From: Xanthocytophaga flava
GTDB lineage: Bacteria > Bacteroidota > Bacteroidia > Cytophagales > 172606-1
DNA: 64,000 nucleotides
Assembly (NCBI RefSeq): GCF_030068545.1
Contig: NZ_JASJOR010000010.1
Location: forward strand, 124,001-188,000
Direction of reading: 5' to 3'
Shown here: piece by piece, positions 17,800-27,062 of the stretch
How the letters are laid out: each line of letters opens with the position of its first letter
How positions within the stretch are numbered: position 1 is the first letter of the stretch
Translations under genes and position numbers: made by a program
The notes under the pieces: generated by a model
The model's input: the letters and a program-made list of their open reading frames with translations, nothing else
Told to the model about the DNA's origin: nothing
Database searches by the model: none

Positions 17800-18435
17800 T
17801 CAATGCATTAAATGTGTCAGCTTATGTAAATGCTGAATATCGTTATGGGCAACAATCGTAAATTTTTTACCATCGTATTCCAGTTTGTATAAACACAGAT
17901 TGGTATGTTCATACTGATCCATGTCTCTCAAGGGGGTTTCAGCTAAAAGGCTTAACAATATACGTATAGCACGGCCATGCATACATACCAGAATAACATC
18001 TTCTTCAGGACGGGAAATAATGGTATCAATAACAGGTTTTTGGCGAGCTTGTACATCTGCAGGGCTTTCCCCTCCATCAATCCGCAGATAATCTTCTCCA
18101 TCAGCCCATGCGGCCAGAACAGAATGATAATAGGCATCTTCTTCCGGAGTGATTCGCTGCCCTTCCCGGTGTCCCCAGGAAATCTCGTTCAGTCCTGCAT
18201 ATTTTTCATGAGGAAGCCCCAAAGAAAGAAATCCGGATACTGATTGAATGGCACGTTTTAAGACAGAAGTATAAACCTTCTTAAAGGGAATGTGTTGATA
18301 TTTTTCAAAAAACGCCTGAGCCTGGCTACGGCCTAAATCGTTCAAATCAGTATCTACTCCACTACCTTGCACGATGCCTTTCCGGTTATAATCGGTTTCA
18401 CCGTGCCTGATCAAGTATATTTCTTTGGTTTTCAA
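17800..18435 (-). CDS. Histidine phosphatase family protein (phosphoglycerate mutase-like)
   Basis: 211 residues, apparently from a TTG at 18435, since there is no in-frame ATG near. The catalytic phosphohistidine motif is LIRHGETDYNRKG; the proton-donor Glu region is GLNEISWGHREG (about 85-96) and the second His is in CMHGRAIRILLS. Family members include cofactor-dependent phosphoglycerate mutases and broad-range or sugar-nucleotide phosphatases such as CobC and GpmB. Which substrate is used here is not evident. It precedes hisF on the same strand with a gap of just over 100 nt, so co-transcription is possible but not required. Confidence 0.88.
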   Translation of the reverse strand: MKTKEIYLIRHGETDYNRKGIVQGSGVDTDLNDLGRSQAQAFFEKYQHIPFKKVYTSVLKRAIQSVSGFLSLGLPHEKYAGLNEISWGHREGQRITPEEDAYYHSVLAAWADGEDYLRIDGGESPADVQARQKPVIDTIISRPEEDVILVCMHGRAIRILLSLLAETPLRDMDQYEHTNLCLYKLEYDGKKFTIVAHNDIQHLHKLTHLMH

Positions 18436-18616
18436 TGGATTGGTTTTGTACTACTTTTCGCTTATTTTGACAGCGAAATTACACTTTTTTCTGAAAAAAA
18501 TAAAATTGTGTTCAGATCTAACAAATATGTCTGTAAACTTGTGTTCACAGGCATTGCCAATATTCAATAAATCATATCATAAAATACTGACTATCAAATA
18601 TTAAAACCAATACACC

Positions 18617-19054
18617 ATGCAGTCTCCCTCTAATCTATTTCCCTCTCAGCTTACTATAGAGTTCCTCAATCAAATGGGAGCAAAAACCATGTCTTCTCAT
18701 TTGGGTATTGAATTTACAGAGATTGGTGCTGACCACATCATTGCTAAAATGCCGGTTGACTTTCGGACTCATCAACCTCTGGGATTGTTACATGGAGGTG
18801 CTTCTGTTGTACTGGCAGAGACATTGGGAAGCATAGCGGCTAACTGTTGTCTGGATACCACCAAACAATATGCGGTAGGTCTGGAAATCAATGCCAACCA
18901 CGTACGTTCAGTATCTGAAGGATTTGTGTACGGCAAAACAACTCCTATACACATTGGACGTAGCACTCATGTTTGGGATATTCGTATCACCAATGAAAAA
19001 GATCAACTGGTGTGTGTGAGTCGACTAACAGTAGCCATAAAAGACAAAAAGTAA
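18617..19054 (+). CDS. menI: Hotdog-fold acyl-CoA thioesterase, probable DHNA-CoA thioesterase
   Basis: 145 residues, single hotdog domain. The core PLGLLHGGASVVLAETLGS and VGLEINANHVRS closely match what I know of E. coli YdiI (MenI), which releases 1,4-dihydroxy-2-naphthoate from its CoA ester in menaquinone synthesis. Glu68 in VLAETLGS corresponds to the catalytic Glu of that family. The nearby menA (12981-13877) supports the assignment, although the PaaI/YbdB relatives with other acyl-CoA substrates are so similar that the reaction is not certain. It diverges from the histidine phosphatase gene over a 181-nt gap. Confidence 0.8.
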   Translation: MQSPSNLFPSQLTIEFLNQMGAKTMSSHLGIEFTEIGADHIIAKMPVDFRTHQPLGLLHGGASVVLAETLGSIAANCCLDTTKQYAVGLEINANHVRSVSEGFVYGKTTPIHIGRSTHVWDIRITNEKDQLVCVSRLTVAIKDKK

Positions 19055-19152
19055 ATGCTATCTGTACTTTATGCAAAGCAGTAGATATATTATTTTTTAT
19101 CTTCAGGAAGAAGCTTGTATTTTAGCATCTGCGTCACTATACTCAACCTGTC

Positions 19153-19491
19153 ATGATTCTGTTTGTACTTATTCTGATTGCGTCACTCCTACTCCAACTT
19201 TTTCTTCCATGGTGGATTATTGCTCCTGTTGCTTTTGCCTTTACACTCTGGAAAGGTAATTCAGCCCGACAATCCTTTCTGGCAGGATTTGCAGCTATCT
19301 TTATTCTGTGGTTAGGCGTGGCTTTTATTACAGATATCCAGAATGACAGTATCTTGTCAGCAAAAATCGCCGAAATGCTTTTCGTTAAATACTCAGCCCT
19401 ATTACTCATAGTTACAGCTTTGATCGGAGGATTGGTTGGAGGATTATCTGCATGGACGGGTTATCTGTGGAAAAAAGCATCTACAAAATAG
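19153..19491 (+). CDS. Small integral membrane protein, function unknown
   Basis: 112 residues with three to four predicted membrane spans (about 2-20, 24-40, 44-62, 82-106), the last rich in glycine (ALIGGLVGGLSAWTGYLW). No family name is recognised. It lies between the menI-like gene and the alpha/beta hydrolase gene, same strand, 33 nt before the latter, so it may share its transcript. Confidence 0.65.
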   Translation: MILFVLILIASLLLQLFLPWWIIAPVAFAFTLWKGNSARQSFLAGFAAIFILWLGVAFITDIQNDSILSAKIAEMLFVKYSALLLIVTALIGGLVGGLSAWTGYLWKKASTK

Positions 19492-19524
19492 TATGAACAG
19501 TAATCAAAAAGACATCGGTTCTAT

Positions 19525-20466
19525 ATGATCCGCAGGAAAACTACTAAAAAGTATCTTTGGGCAATTCTATTTGTGTTTGCAGGTATGAATCTGGTTGCCT
19601 TTATTCACGCCTATAAATTCACCCATTTCACAGACAGGGCAGTTGTTAAAACCAAAGATCCCAGCAAGTTATCAGTTACAGAAAAACTCAATGCACTGGC
19701 CTTTGGAGTAGATAATCCACGACCTCAAAACCAGGTACATCCTCCTTTACACTATCAGACTGTTCAGCTAAAAAGTACGGTTCCTTTGGAAGGATGGTAC
19801 ATTCCGATAACAAAATCCAAAGGAACAGTTCTTCTGTTTCACGGATATTCCGGAGCTAAATCCCTGCTACTTGACAAGGCCAGTGAATTTATGAGGTTAG
19901 GCTACAGCGTCTTTCTACTAGACTTCAGAGGCTCCGGTGGTTCGGCAGGTAGTCAGACAACCATTGGCTTTGATGAAGCAGCCGATGTATATGAAAGTGT
20001 AAAGTACATTCAAAATCAGGGTGAGAAAAATATTTATTTGTTTGGCACCTCGATGGGTGCAGTAGCTATTATGAAAGCCTTTTATGACTTTTCATTACAG
20101 CCTAAAGGAATCATTCTGGAATGTCCGTTTGGATCAATGTATGAGACTACAGCCGCACGTTTTCACAATATGCATGTTCCACCCTTTCCAATGGCAGGTC
20201 TACTTGTATTTTGGGGAGGTATGCAGAATGGATTCTGGGCATTTGGACACAATCCAACGAAATATGCAAAAAACATACATTGCCCTACTCTACTTCTATA
20301 CGGAGAAAAAGATGCCAATGTAAGCCGACAGGAGATTAATGATATATTTGCTAACTTACAGGGACAGAAAACATTAAGAACCTATCCATTAGCAGGACAC
20401 GATAATTATCTTAAACAATACAAAAAAGAATGGGTACAGGATATTAAATCCTTTTTACCATCCTGA
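19525..20466 (+). CDS. Alpha/beta hydrolase, membrane-anchored
   Basis: 313 residues. It starts with one transmembrane helix (about 10-28), so the catalytic domain is probably periplasmic. The oxyanion HG is in VLLFHGYSGAKS, the nucleophile Ser in the elbow GTSMGAVA (about 174-181), the acid Asp in LYGEKDANV and the His in LAGHDNYL. The layout resembles the BAAT/FrsA-like and dienelactone-hydrolase-like serine hydrolases often annotated as putative lysophospholipases. Substrate unknown. It is followed 22 nt later by an SGNH hydrolase gene. Confidence 0.85.
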   Translation: MIRRKTTKKYLWAILFVFAGMNLVAFIHAYKFTHFTDRAVVKTKDPSKLSVTEKLNALAFGVDNPRPQNQVHPPLHYQTVQLKSTVPLEGWYIPITKSKGTVLLFHGYSGAKSLLLDKASEFMRLGYSVFLLDFRGSGGSAGSQTTIGFDEAADVYESVKYIQNQGEKNIYLFGTSMGAVAIMKAFYDFSLQPKGIILECPFGSMYETTAARFHNMHVPPFPMAGLLVFWGGMQNGFWAFGHNPTKYAKNIHCPTLLLYGEKDANVSRQEINDIFANLQGQKTLRTYPLAGHDNYLKQYKKEWVQDIKSFLPS

Positions 20467-20488
20467 TACACTCTTCCTATACATAGAA

Positions 20489-21193
20489 ATGAAATCCGAT
20501 ATGCGATTACGACACTTCTATTTTCTTTTGCTGACCTCAATTATACTTTTTCAATGTTCCTCCCCATTAAAAAAGTATGAACTTACAGCGATCCGTTGGG
20601 AAAAGGATATTCAGGAGTTTGAGAAACTGGACACAACCGAAAAATATGCGGAGAATGCTATCCTGTTTACCGGAAGTTCAAGTATACGACTCTGGAAGAC
20701 TATAGAAAAGGATATGGCACCTTATCCGGTAATTCAACGTGGATTTGGAGGTTCAACCATGTCAGATGTTGCATATTATATCAAACGAATAGTGTATCCT
20801 CATCAGTTCAGAGCAGTGGTTGTTTTTGTTGCCAATGATATTTCGGGAAAAATAACAGATAAAACACCTGAAGAGGTACTAAATCTATTTACGTATATTC
20901 ATCACACGATACGAAATAAGTTTCCTGACAAACCCATCTACTTTATAGAAATTACCCCTACCAATAGTCGCTGGACGGAATGGCCGAAAATTCAGAAAGT
21001 AAATGATATGGCAAAACAATTTTGCCAATCCAGACCAAATACCTATTTCATCGAAACAGCCTCACTTTATTTAGGTGCAGATGGAAAACCCAATGCCAGT
21101 TTGTTTGCAGAAGATCAACTGCATCAGAATTGGGAAGGATATAAAATCTGGACAAAGGCGATTAAAGATAAACTAGATGCCACTCTGAAATAA
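20489..21193 (+). CDS. GDSL/SGNH-family hydrolase, lipoprotein
   Basis: 234 residues with a lipoprotein signal (ILFQC, Cys about 23). The SGNH blocks are all present: Ser in LFTGSSSIRLW (block I), Gly in RGFGGSTMSDV (block II), Asn in FVANDIS (block III) and Asp/His in AEDQLHQNWEGY (block V). Members are esterases or carbohydrate acetyl-esterases. It reads with the alpha/beta hydrolase gene, 22 nt upstream, and converges on the TPR gene with only 9 nt between stop codons. The substrate is not known. Confidence 0.87.
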   Translation: MKSDMRLRHFYFLLLTSIILFQCSSPLKKYELTAIRWEKDIQEFEKLDTTEKYAENAILFTGSSSIRLWKTIEKDMAPYPVIQRGFGGSTMSDVAYYIKRIVYPHQFRAVVVFVANDISGKITDKTPEEVLNLFTYIHHTIRNKFPDKPIYFIEITPTNSRWTEWPKIQKVNDMAKQFCQSRPNTYFIETASLYLGADGKPNASLFAEDQLHQNWEGYKIWTKAIKDKLDATLK

Positions 21194-21202
21194 ATTCTTA
21201 GC

Positions 21203-22966
21203 TTATTGTCCATCCAGATCTTCCAGTCCAGCCTTTGCCTCCTCCATGTCAGGTTCCAGCGATAAAGCTTTGGTAAAATCAGCCAGGGCTTTGGGAGTTT
21301 GTCTCAGCCCTTTGTGCGCAAACCCTCTCATACAATAAGCCAGCGCATTCTCTGGCTGAGCCGTAATGACAGTATCACAGTCCTTGATAGCTTGTTCGTA
21401 TTGTCCTTCATCATTCAGCAAACTAGCCCGTATGAGGATTAAATATGTATGATCATTCTCCTTTTCCAATTGCATTGCCTGATTTATATCCTGAAGCGCA
21501 CTTGAAGTTTCTCCTATCGCTGACAAAACCAATGCACGGTCTGCATAATAGGTAGACTCGTTTGGTTCCAGCTGGATAGCCTTATTATAATCTGTCAGCG
21601 CATTGTCAAAAGCATCCATTGCACTATAAACCAAACCCCGCCAATAATGTTCGTAACTTTTTAGGGTATTTTTCTTCAACAGGAATACTTTATTCATATC
21701 TCGTAAAGCTTCTGCATATTTCTCCTGAAAATAATAAATCCTGGCACGAAGGAAATACGCATTTGAACCAAGTGTATCCAAACTTATTGCCTGATTGATG
21801 GAATGTAAGGCATCTTCCCCGATATCTCCATCTTCTACTAATGCATCCGCTCTGTCATAATAACCCATGATTCGTACACTATCCAACTGCCCTGGAGTAT
21901 ACAATCGGTTAAGAAGCAATACAGCATTCCCCAAGAGTTCCAATGTATCACCCACCTGGTTTCTTTGCTGAGCAATCTCTGGCATCAGATATATAGAATG
22001 AAGAAAATCCTCTACGGCTTCTTTACGGCTTCCTGCCTGAAATTTTACAATAGCGAGGTCATACAGAATTGGTGCATTTTCTTCATCTTCACTATCCAGT
22101 TCCTGTGTAGCCTGATTCAGTGAGGTGAGTGCTTCCGGATATTTTTTCAGACGGTATTGTGTCAATCCTTTATAATATAACAGATTGGCATTATCGGTAG
22201 AGTCTGGCAAGTCAAAGTAGTATAGCGCATCTTCGTATTTTTTTTGCCGATAATAAATCATTCCCCAATCTAAAAAGTCTTCATCTTCTATTTCTCCAGC
22301 CTGTAATAATCCTTCATAGATTTTAACAGCCTCCAGATATTTCTTATCTTCAGCCAGCAAAGTAGCATTCAATCGTAGTGCATTGGGATATTTTGGATCA
22401 AGTACTAAAGCCTTTTGCACATAGTCTTTCGCTTTCCCTTTATCATCCTGCTCATAAGCTAACAAAGCTTTATAGTACCAAGCACTACGGCTGGGTCGAA
22501 CAGAAATGGAGCGGTCCAGGGCTTCATTGGCTTCTTTTTCTTTTCCCCACTGATAATACAGATAACCCAGATCATTCCAGGCAGTTTCGTCTTTGGGATC
22601 GATGGATAATACATGCTGAAAATCTTTTTCTGCTCCTGTATAATCTTCTGTATATAAACGGGTAAGAGCTCTATAGTGATAAAAGCTGGTATCCGTGGGA
22701 TAGTGCACAATCAACCGATCAAAAGCCATACGCGCACTATCATATTTTTGGGCCTGAAACTGATAGTAGCCCAATGCATACAAAGCTTTTTTATGAGTAG
22801 AATCAGCCTTCAGTGCTTTTTGGAGGTAGTCAAAGCCTTCAACGGCCTGTCCCTTGTTAAAATAAGAAATAGCTTTCTTATAAGCTTTTTCGGATGCTTT
22901 ATTCTGACTATAAACGGTAGAAACAAAAAGAGAAAAAATGAATAGAATTCCGATTCTTAGTAGCAT
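21203..22966 (-). CDS. Secreted tetratricopeptide-repeat protein
   Basis: 587 residues with a Sec signal peptide (about 1-20, VSTVYSQ). The mature part is nearly all TPR units, about fourteen by eye, for example AWNDLGYLYYQWGKEKEANE and YYADRALVLSAIGETSSALQ. Such solenoids serve as protein-interaction scaffolds in the periplasm or at the outer membrane. No enzyme domain is seen. Neighbours give no clue: it converges on the SGNH gene and lies downstream of glnS, behind a terminator. Confidence 0.9.
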   Translation of the reverse strand: MLLRIGILFIFSLFVSTVYSQNKASEKAYKKAISYFNKGQAVEGFDYLQKALKADSTHKKALYALGYYQFQAQKYDSARMAFDRLIVHYPTDTSFYHYRALTRLYTEDYTGAEKDFQHVLSIDPKDETAWNDLGYLYYQWGKEKEANEALDRSISVRPSRSAWYYKALLAYEQDDKGKAKDYVQKALVLDPKYPNALRLNATLLAEDKKYLEAVKIYEGLLQAGEIEDEDFLDWGMIYYRQKKYEDALYYFDLPDSTDNANLLYYKGLTQYRLKKYPEALTSLNQATQELDSEDEENAPILYDLAIVKFQAGSRKEAVEDFLHSIYLMPEIAQQRNQVGDTLELLGNAVLLLNRLYTPGQLDSVRIMGYYDRADALVEDGDIGEDALHSINQAISLDTLGSNAYFLRARIYYFQEKYAEALRDMNKVFLLKKNTLKSYEHYWRGLVYSAMDAFDNALTDYNKAIQLEPNESTYYADRALVLSAIGETSSALQDINQAMQLEKENDHTYLILIRASLLNDEGQYEQAIKDCDTVITAQPENALAYCMRGFAHKGLRQTPKALADFTKALSLEPDMEEAKAGLEDLDGQ

Positions 22967-23107
22967 AACGAGCGGACAAACCTGTCCAGTATTCTGAGTA
23001 TGGGTAAATAATCAGCTAAAGGTAAGCTAAGATACGGATTTCCAACAGATTAGATTTTACATTTTTCACTAAAACAGTACATAAATAAGTATCTGAAAAC
23101 AGAAACG

Positions 23108-23130
23108 CCTGATGGAACAAATCCATCAGG
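23108..23130 (-). terminator. Terminator of glnS
   Basis: A perfect 9-bp stem CCTGATGGA / TCCATCAGG with a 5-nt loop. Read on the minus strand it follows the glnS stop by about 25 nt and is followed by a T-rich stretch (CGTTTCTGTTTTC). Confidence 0.7.
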
Positions 23131-23155
23131 AGTCTGTACTTATAAAAAGGCTTTA

Positions 23156-24841
23156 TTATTGTTTATCCTGTGTCTTTGTCCAGGTATCTTTCAGGGTAAC
23201 AGTCCGGTTAAAGATCAGTTTTTCAGAAGTGCTATCTGTATCCAGATTGAAATATCCTTTTCGGATAAACTGGAAGTGATCTTTGGTAGTAGCTTGTTTT
23301 AACCAAGGTTCTACATATACCTTCTCAATCACCTGCAGAGAATCAGGATTGATTAATTCTTTAAAGTCTCTTTCGTCTGCAGCCAGATCTTCTACTGTAA
23401 ACAACCGATCATACAAACGCACTTCGGCCTCTACCGCATGAGGCACTGATACCCAATGCAAAGTACCTTTCACATTAATACCAGATGTATCCGAACCACT
23501 TTTACTTTCCGGAATATAGGTACAATGCAGTTCTGTAACTTCCCCGTTGGCATCCTTAATCACCTCTTCGCAACGAATAATATAAGCATGTTTCAACCGA
23601 ACCATACCTCCTGGAAACAAACGGAAGTATTTCTTAGGTGGATTCTCCATGAAATCTTCCTTCTCGATATACAATTCACGCGAGAATGGAATTATTCGGT
23701 GTCCAGCTTCTGCGTCTTCCGGATTGTTCTCAGCCTGTAACTCTTCTGTCTGTCCTTCCGGATAATTGGTAATTACCACCTTCAACGGATCTAACACACC
23801 CATTACCCGTGTAGCAATCTTATTCAGATCTTCCCGAACACAGAACTCCAGCAGAGATACATCAATCAGGTTATCACGTTTGGCAACACCTATCTTCTCT
23901 GCAAAGGCACGAACGGAGGCAGGTGTATACCCACGTCTGCGTAAACCGGAAATCGTTGGCATTCGGGGATCATCCCATCCGGTAACGAATTTTTCATTTA
24001 CCAGTTGCAATAGTTTCCGCTTGCTCATCACTGTATAGGTCAGATTCAAACGGGCAAATTCAATTTGTTGTGATGGAAATATCTCCAGTTTCTCAATAAA
24101 CCAGTCGTACAGTGGGCGATGATGAATAAACTCCAGTGTACAGATTGAGTGTGTAATATGCTCAATAGAATCTGATTGTCCATGGGCAAAGTCATACATC
24201 GGATAAATACACCATTTATCTCCGGTACGGTGATGATGGGCAAATTTGATTCGGTAAATGATTGGATCACGTAGCAACATATTAGGGGCGGCCATATCTA
24301 CTTTAGCACGCAATACCCGGCTTCCTTCCGGAAATTCACCATTGCGCATGCGTTGAAACAGATCCAGGTTCTCTTCTACAGACCGGTTCCGGAATGGACT
24401 TTCTTTTCCTGGCTCTGTAGGTGTTCCTTTCTGAGCAGCCATTTGCTCAGAAGTCTGCTCATCTACATACGCCAATCCTTTTTGGATCAGCTTTATAGCA
24501 TACTCATATAACTGATCAAAATAATCAGAAGCATAAAATTCATTTTCCCATTCAAAACCCAACCATCTGACATCGTTCTTAATAGACTCTACATATTCTG
24601 TTTCTTCAGTTACCGGATTGGTGTCATCAAAACGCAGATTGGTTTTTCCATTATAACGATCAGCCAGACCAAAGTTCAGACAAATGGATTTTGCGTGCCC
24701 AATATGCAAATAGCCATTTGGCTCCGGAGGGAAACGAGTATGCACCCGACCAGCATGTTTTTGGGTCTTTATATCTTCTTCAACAATAACTTCAATAAAA
24801 TTCAACGACTTCTCCGTCGATTCTTTCTTTTCTTCAATCAT
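23156..24841 (-). CDS. glnS: Glutaminyl-tRNA synthetase
   Basis: 561 residues, normal length for bacterial GlnRS. Class Ib signatures: RFPPEPNGYLHIGHAKSI with HIGH at 46-49, and VMSKRKL (about 270) as the KMSKS loop. The C-terminal half is the two beta-barrel anticodon-binding domain. Having a GlnRS means Gln-tRNA can be made directly, without the GatCAB route. Monocistronic, between the terminator at 23108-23130 and the promoter at 24923-24954. Confidence 0.97.
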   Translation of the reverse strand: MIEEKKESTEKSLNFIEVIVEEDIKTQKHAGRVHTRFPPEPNGYLHIGHAKSICLNFGLADRYNGKTNLRFDDTNPVTEETEYVESIKNDVRWLGFEWENEFYASDYFDQLYEYAIKLIQKGLAYVDEQTSEQMAAQKGTPTEPGKESPFRNRSVEENLDLFQRMRNGEFPEGSRVLRAKVDMAAPNMLLRDPIIYRIKFAHHHRTGDKWCIYPMYDFAHGQSDSIEHITHSICTLEFIHHRPLYDWFIEKLEIFPSQQIEFARLNLTYTVMSKRKLLQLVNEKFVTGWDDPRMPTISGLRRRGYTPASVRAFAEKIGVAKRDNLIDVSLLEFCVREDLNKIATRVMGVLDPLKVVITNYPEGQTEELQAENNPEDAEAGHRIIPFSRELYIEKEDFMENPPKKYFRLFPGGMVRLKHAYIIRCEEVIKDANGEVTELHCTYIPESKSGSDTSGINVKGTLHWVSVPHAVEAEVRLYDRLFTVEDLAADERDFKELINPDSLQVIEKVYVEPWLKQATTKDHFQFIRKGYFNLDTDSTSEKLIFNRTVTLKDTWTKTQDKQ

Positions 24842-24922
24842 ATGTATGGATGAACTATAGGTTTTGCGTTTTGATAGATATTGTTTTTGGTTTTAAAACC
24901 ACCGCTGACTTTTCCCAATGTG

Positions 24923-24954
24923 CGAAATTACGGGTATTTATCGAATCTCCCAAT
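24923..24954 (-). promoter_or_regulatory. Promoter of glnS
   Basis: On the minus strand: ATTG (24951-24954), 20 nt, TAATTTCG (24923-24930), which has one mismatch to the Bacteroidota -7 element TAnnTTTG. The ATG is about 80 nt downstream. Confidence 0.4.
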
Positions 24955-25016
24955 GTAGAGAAAACAAGGTTTTACCTTATTTAATTCTCTATACTCAGAT
25001 CCAGCTTTGTTTTGCT

Positions 25017-25024
25017 TATCTTTG
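25017..25024 (+). promoter_or_regulatory. -7 promoter element of the TIGR02757 gene
   Basis: TATCTTTG, an exact match to TAnnTTTG, lies 33 nt before the TTG start at 25057. A good -33 TTTG is not seen at the usual distance. Confidence 0.4.
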
Positions 25025-25056
25025 AAGATTAGAAACCATTTATCTGTAAGCTTACC

Positions 25057-25827
25057 TTGCAAGTTGATTTACAATCTTTTCTGGATGAGAAGGTCGCTGA
25101 ATATAACCGACCTGCGTTTATCACCAATGATCCGATTAGCATCCCTCATCGCTATACAACCAAACAAGACATTGAAATTGCAGGTTTGTTTGCCGCGGTA
25201 TTAGCCTGGGGACAACGCAAAACCATTATCAATAAGTGTCTGGAGTTAATGCGTCTAATGGATGATACACCGTATGAATTTATCCGCAATCATCAGGAGA
25301 CTGACCTGAAACGTTTTCTGTCATTCAAACACCGGACATTCAATGCAACAGATACACTCTATTTTATTGAATTCCTCCGGCAGTTTTATCAGCAGCATGA
25401 TTCACTGGAAGATGCATTTGCCCGTTTTATTACAGATCAGGCCAAAACTACAGAAAAAGCATTGATTGGTTTTCGCAACCTGTTTTTCAGTCTGGAGTTT
25501 GCGCCTGCCCGAACAAGTAAACATATATCTACTCCTGCTGCAAAATCAGCCTGTAAACGACTGAATATGTTTTTGCGTTGGATGGTCCGAACAGATGATA
25601 AAGGCGTTGACTTTGGTATCTGGAAACGCATACAACCTTCTCAACTGGTTTGTCCCTGTGATGTACATGTTGAACGTGTAGCCAGACATTTAAAACTCAT
25701 TCAACGTCCGCAACTAGACTGGCAGACTGCCGTAGAACTCACACAAAAGCTTTCTCAGTTTGATGCCAATGATCCGGTCAAATACGACTTTGCCTTGTTT
25801 GGTCTGGGTGTAGAAGGCGTTTTATAA
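25057..25827 (+). CDS. TIGR02757 (DUF2400) family protein
   Basis: 256 residues from a TTG start; no in-frame ATG is found nearby. The sequence, with FAAVLAWGQRKTIINKCLELM, FKHRTFNATD and the C-terminal CDVHVERVARHLKLI, matches the conserved Bacteroidota family TIGR02757 as I remember it. The family has a helical fold and its function has not been established. A distant likeness to HhH-type DNA glycosylases is sometimes suggested, but nothing here proves it. It is divergent from glnS and convergent with the DUF4920 gene. Confidence 0.85.
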   Translation: MQVDLQSFLDEKVAEYNRPAFITNDPISIPHRYTTKQDIEIAGLFAAVLAWGQRKTIINKCLELMRLMDDTPYEFIRNHQETDLKRFLSFKHRTFNATDTLYFIEFLRQFYQQHDSLEDAFARFITDQAKTTEKALIGFRNLFFSLEFAPARTSKHISTPAAKSACKRLNMFLRWMVRTDDKGVDFGIWKRIQPSQLVCPCDVHVERVARHLKLIQRPQLDWQTAVELTQKLSQFDANDPVKYDFALFGLGVEGVL

Positions 25828-25860
25828 AGAATTACCCAAATCGCTGATAGTTGAGAAATG

Positions 25861-25892
25861 GATAAAGCAGAAAAAACACATTCTGCTTTATC
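25861..25892. terminator. Hairpin between convergent genes
   Basis: A perfect 12-bp stem GATAAAGCAGAA / TTCTGCTTTATC with an 8-nt loop, midway between the stops of the TIGR02757 gene (25827) and the DUF4920 gene (25913). Neither side has a pure T tract, but position and strength fit a shared bidirectional terminator. Confidence 0.6.
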
Positions 25893-25912
25893 TAAAAAAG
25901 TCTTGCCTCAAA

Positions 25913-26365
25913 TTATTCCAGAATCACCCCATCTGCTACAAAACGTACAGACTTTTCTGGCTTTTTGATTTTAGCTATCTCCTTTTTAGACTTTCCTGCA
26001 TCTTCAGCATAATGACGTAACTCAGCCACAGAGGTTTTCTGTTCAAATGCTTTTCCTTTCAAAATTACCTTTTTCCCGGCAGCATCTTTAGGAACAAAAA
26101 ACGCATAATTTTTAAAACGCACCAGCATTTCCTGTCCGTTTCCTGCATCTACACGCATCCAGCAACCTTTATTCTGACATACTTCCTTTACAATTCCTTC
26201 TGTCTGGACAAAAGCAGAGTCCTTCCCTTCTACAGCCTGGGCAAGCTGGTTAACAGGAATTACGTTCTGAGGGGTAAAAGATTCACCAAAGGTAGCAGAC
26301 TTCTCCTGAGCCTGTACCACCATTCCTGACAGGCATGTCAAGGCGGCAAATACGAACTTTTTCAT
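25913..26365 (-). CDS. DUF4920 domain protein, periplasmic
   Basis: 150 residues with a signal peptide (about 1-20, GMVVQAQ). The DUF4920 features are a small beta-barrel with VKEVCQNKGCWMRVDAG, whose two cysteines (CxxxGC) could bind metal or form a disulfide, and the C-terminal VRFVADGVILE. Its function is not established. It is divergent from a TlpA-type thioredoxin gene across 98 nt, a plausible partner for a cysteine-containing periplasmic protein. Confidence 0.85.
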   Translation of the reverse strand: MKKFVFAALTCLSGMVVQAQEKSATFGESFTPQNVIPVNQLAQAVEGKDSAFVQTEGIVKEVCQNKGCWMRVDAGNGQEMLVRFKNYAFFVPKDAAGKKVILKGKAFEQKTSVAELRHYAEDAGKSKKEIAKIKKPEKSVRFVADGVILE

Positions 26366-26395
26366 CGTTAAACAGGATTATATGTAAAGATTTAG

Positions 26396-26425
26396 CAAAA
26401 ATACGCATTAGACCGACTTATCAAA
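26396..26425 (-). promoter_or_regulatory. Promoter of the DUF4920 gene
   Basis: On the minus strand: TTTG (26422-26425), 18 nt, TATTTTTG (26396-26403), an exact TAnnTTTG. The opposite strand carries another exact -7 element, TACTTTTG at 26427-26434, for the divergent TlpA gene; the two promoters therefore overlap. Confidence 0.5.
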
Positions 26426-26463
26426 TTACTTTTGTTACTTTTAAGATTGTTTTGTCTCTGACT

Positions 26464-27060
26464 ATGAACCTCCTCCGCATTATCAAACACCCTGCCTTTG
26501 AATGGACACTCTTGCTGGGTATACCGGCAATATTATATTTAACTGACTGGCATACAGAAACCATAGGAGGTTTACAACGAATGATTCTGGCAACAGGTAT
26601 CATCAAAGCGGATACAGAGCAAAACCAGACAGACTCTTCTCCGGATGCAGACTATAATGTAAATCTTCAAACGCTTGATGGTAAGGATATATCACTGAAA
26701 GAGTTGCAGGGGAAAGTAATCTTTATGAATATCTGGGCAACCTGGTGCCCTCCCTGTATTGCAGAGATGCCGGGTATTCAAAAACTATATGAGCGGGTCA
26801 AATCTGAGAATATAGCTTTTGTGATGATCTCCGTAGATGAAAATCCAACTAAAGCGCAAAAGTTTATCAAACGTAAGGAATACACTTTTCCAGTCTATCA
26901 GCTTACCAGCAAGGCTATCCCACAGATGTATGCCTCCGAATCTATCCCTGTTACATTTGTGATTAGTGCCAGTGGCAAGCTAGTTCTGAAACATTCCGGA
27001 ATGGCCGATTATAATTCGGATGCATTCAGAGACTTTTTGCGTAGCCAGGTTTCTAAATAA
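26464..27060 (+). CDS. TlpA/ResA-like thiol-disulfide oxidoreductase, membrane-anchored
   Basis: 198 residues from ATG 26464. The frame is open further upstream (to 26335), but that part overlaps the divergent DUF4920 gene and its promoter. After one N-terminal membrane helix (about 12-28) comes a thioredoxin fold with WATWCPPCIAEMPG, the redox-active CxxC, and the cis-Pro loop SIPVTFVI. Such proteins reduce disulfides in the periplasm, often for cytochrome c maturation. The nearest cysteine-containing partner is the divergent DUF4920 protein. It ends 2 nt before the stop of the convergent permease gene. Confidence 0.9.
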   Translation: MNLLRIIKHPAFEWTLLLGIPAILYLTDWHTETIGGLQRMILATGIIKADTEQNQTDSSPDADYNVNLQTLDGKDISLKELQGKVIFMNIWATWCPPCIAEMPGIQKLYERVKSENIAFVMISVDENPTKAQKFIKRKEYTFPVYQLTSKAIPQMYASESIPVTFVISASGKLVLKHSGMADYNSDAFRDFLRSQVSK

Positions 27061-27062
27061 AG

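Noticed and set aside
26335..26463. Longer start of the TlpA-type gene
   Set aside because: It overlaps the DUF4920 start and both promoters; the ATG at 26464 opens directly on the membrane anchor.
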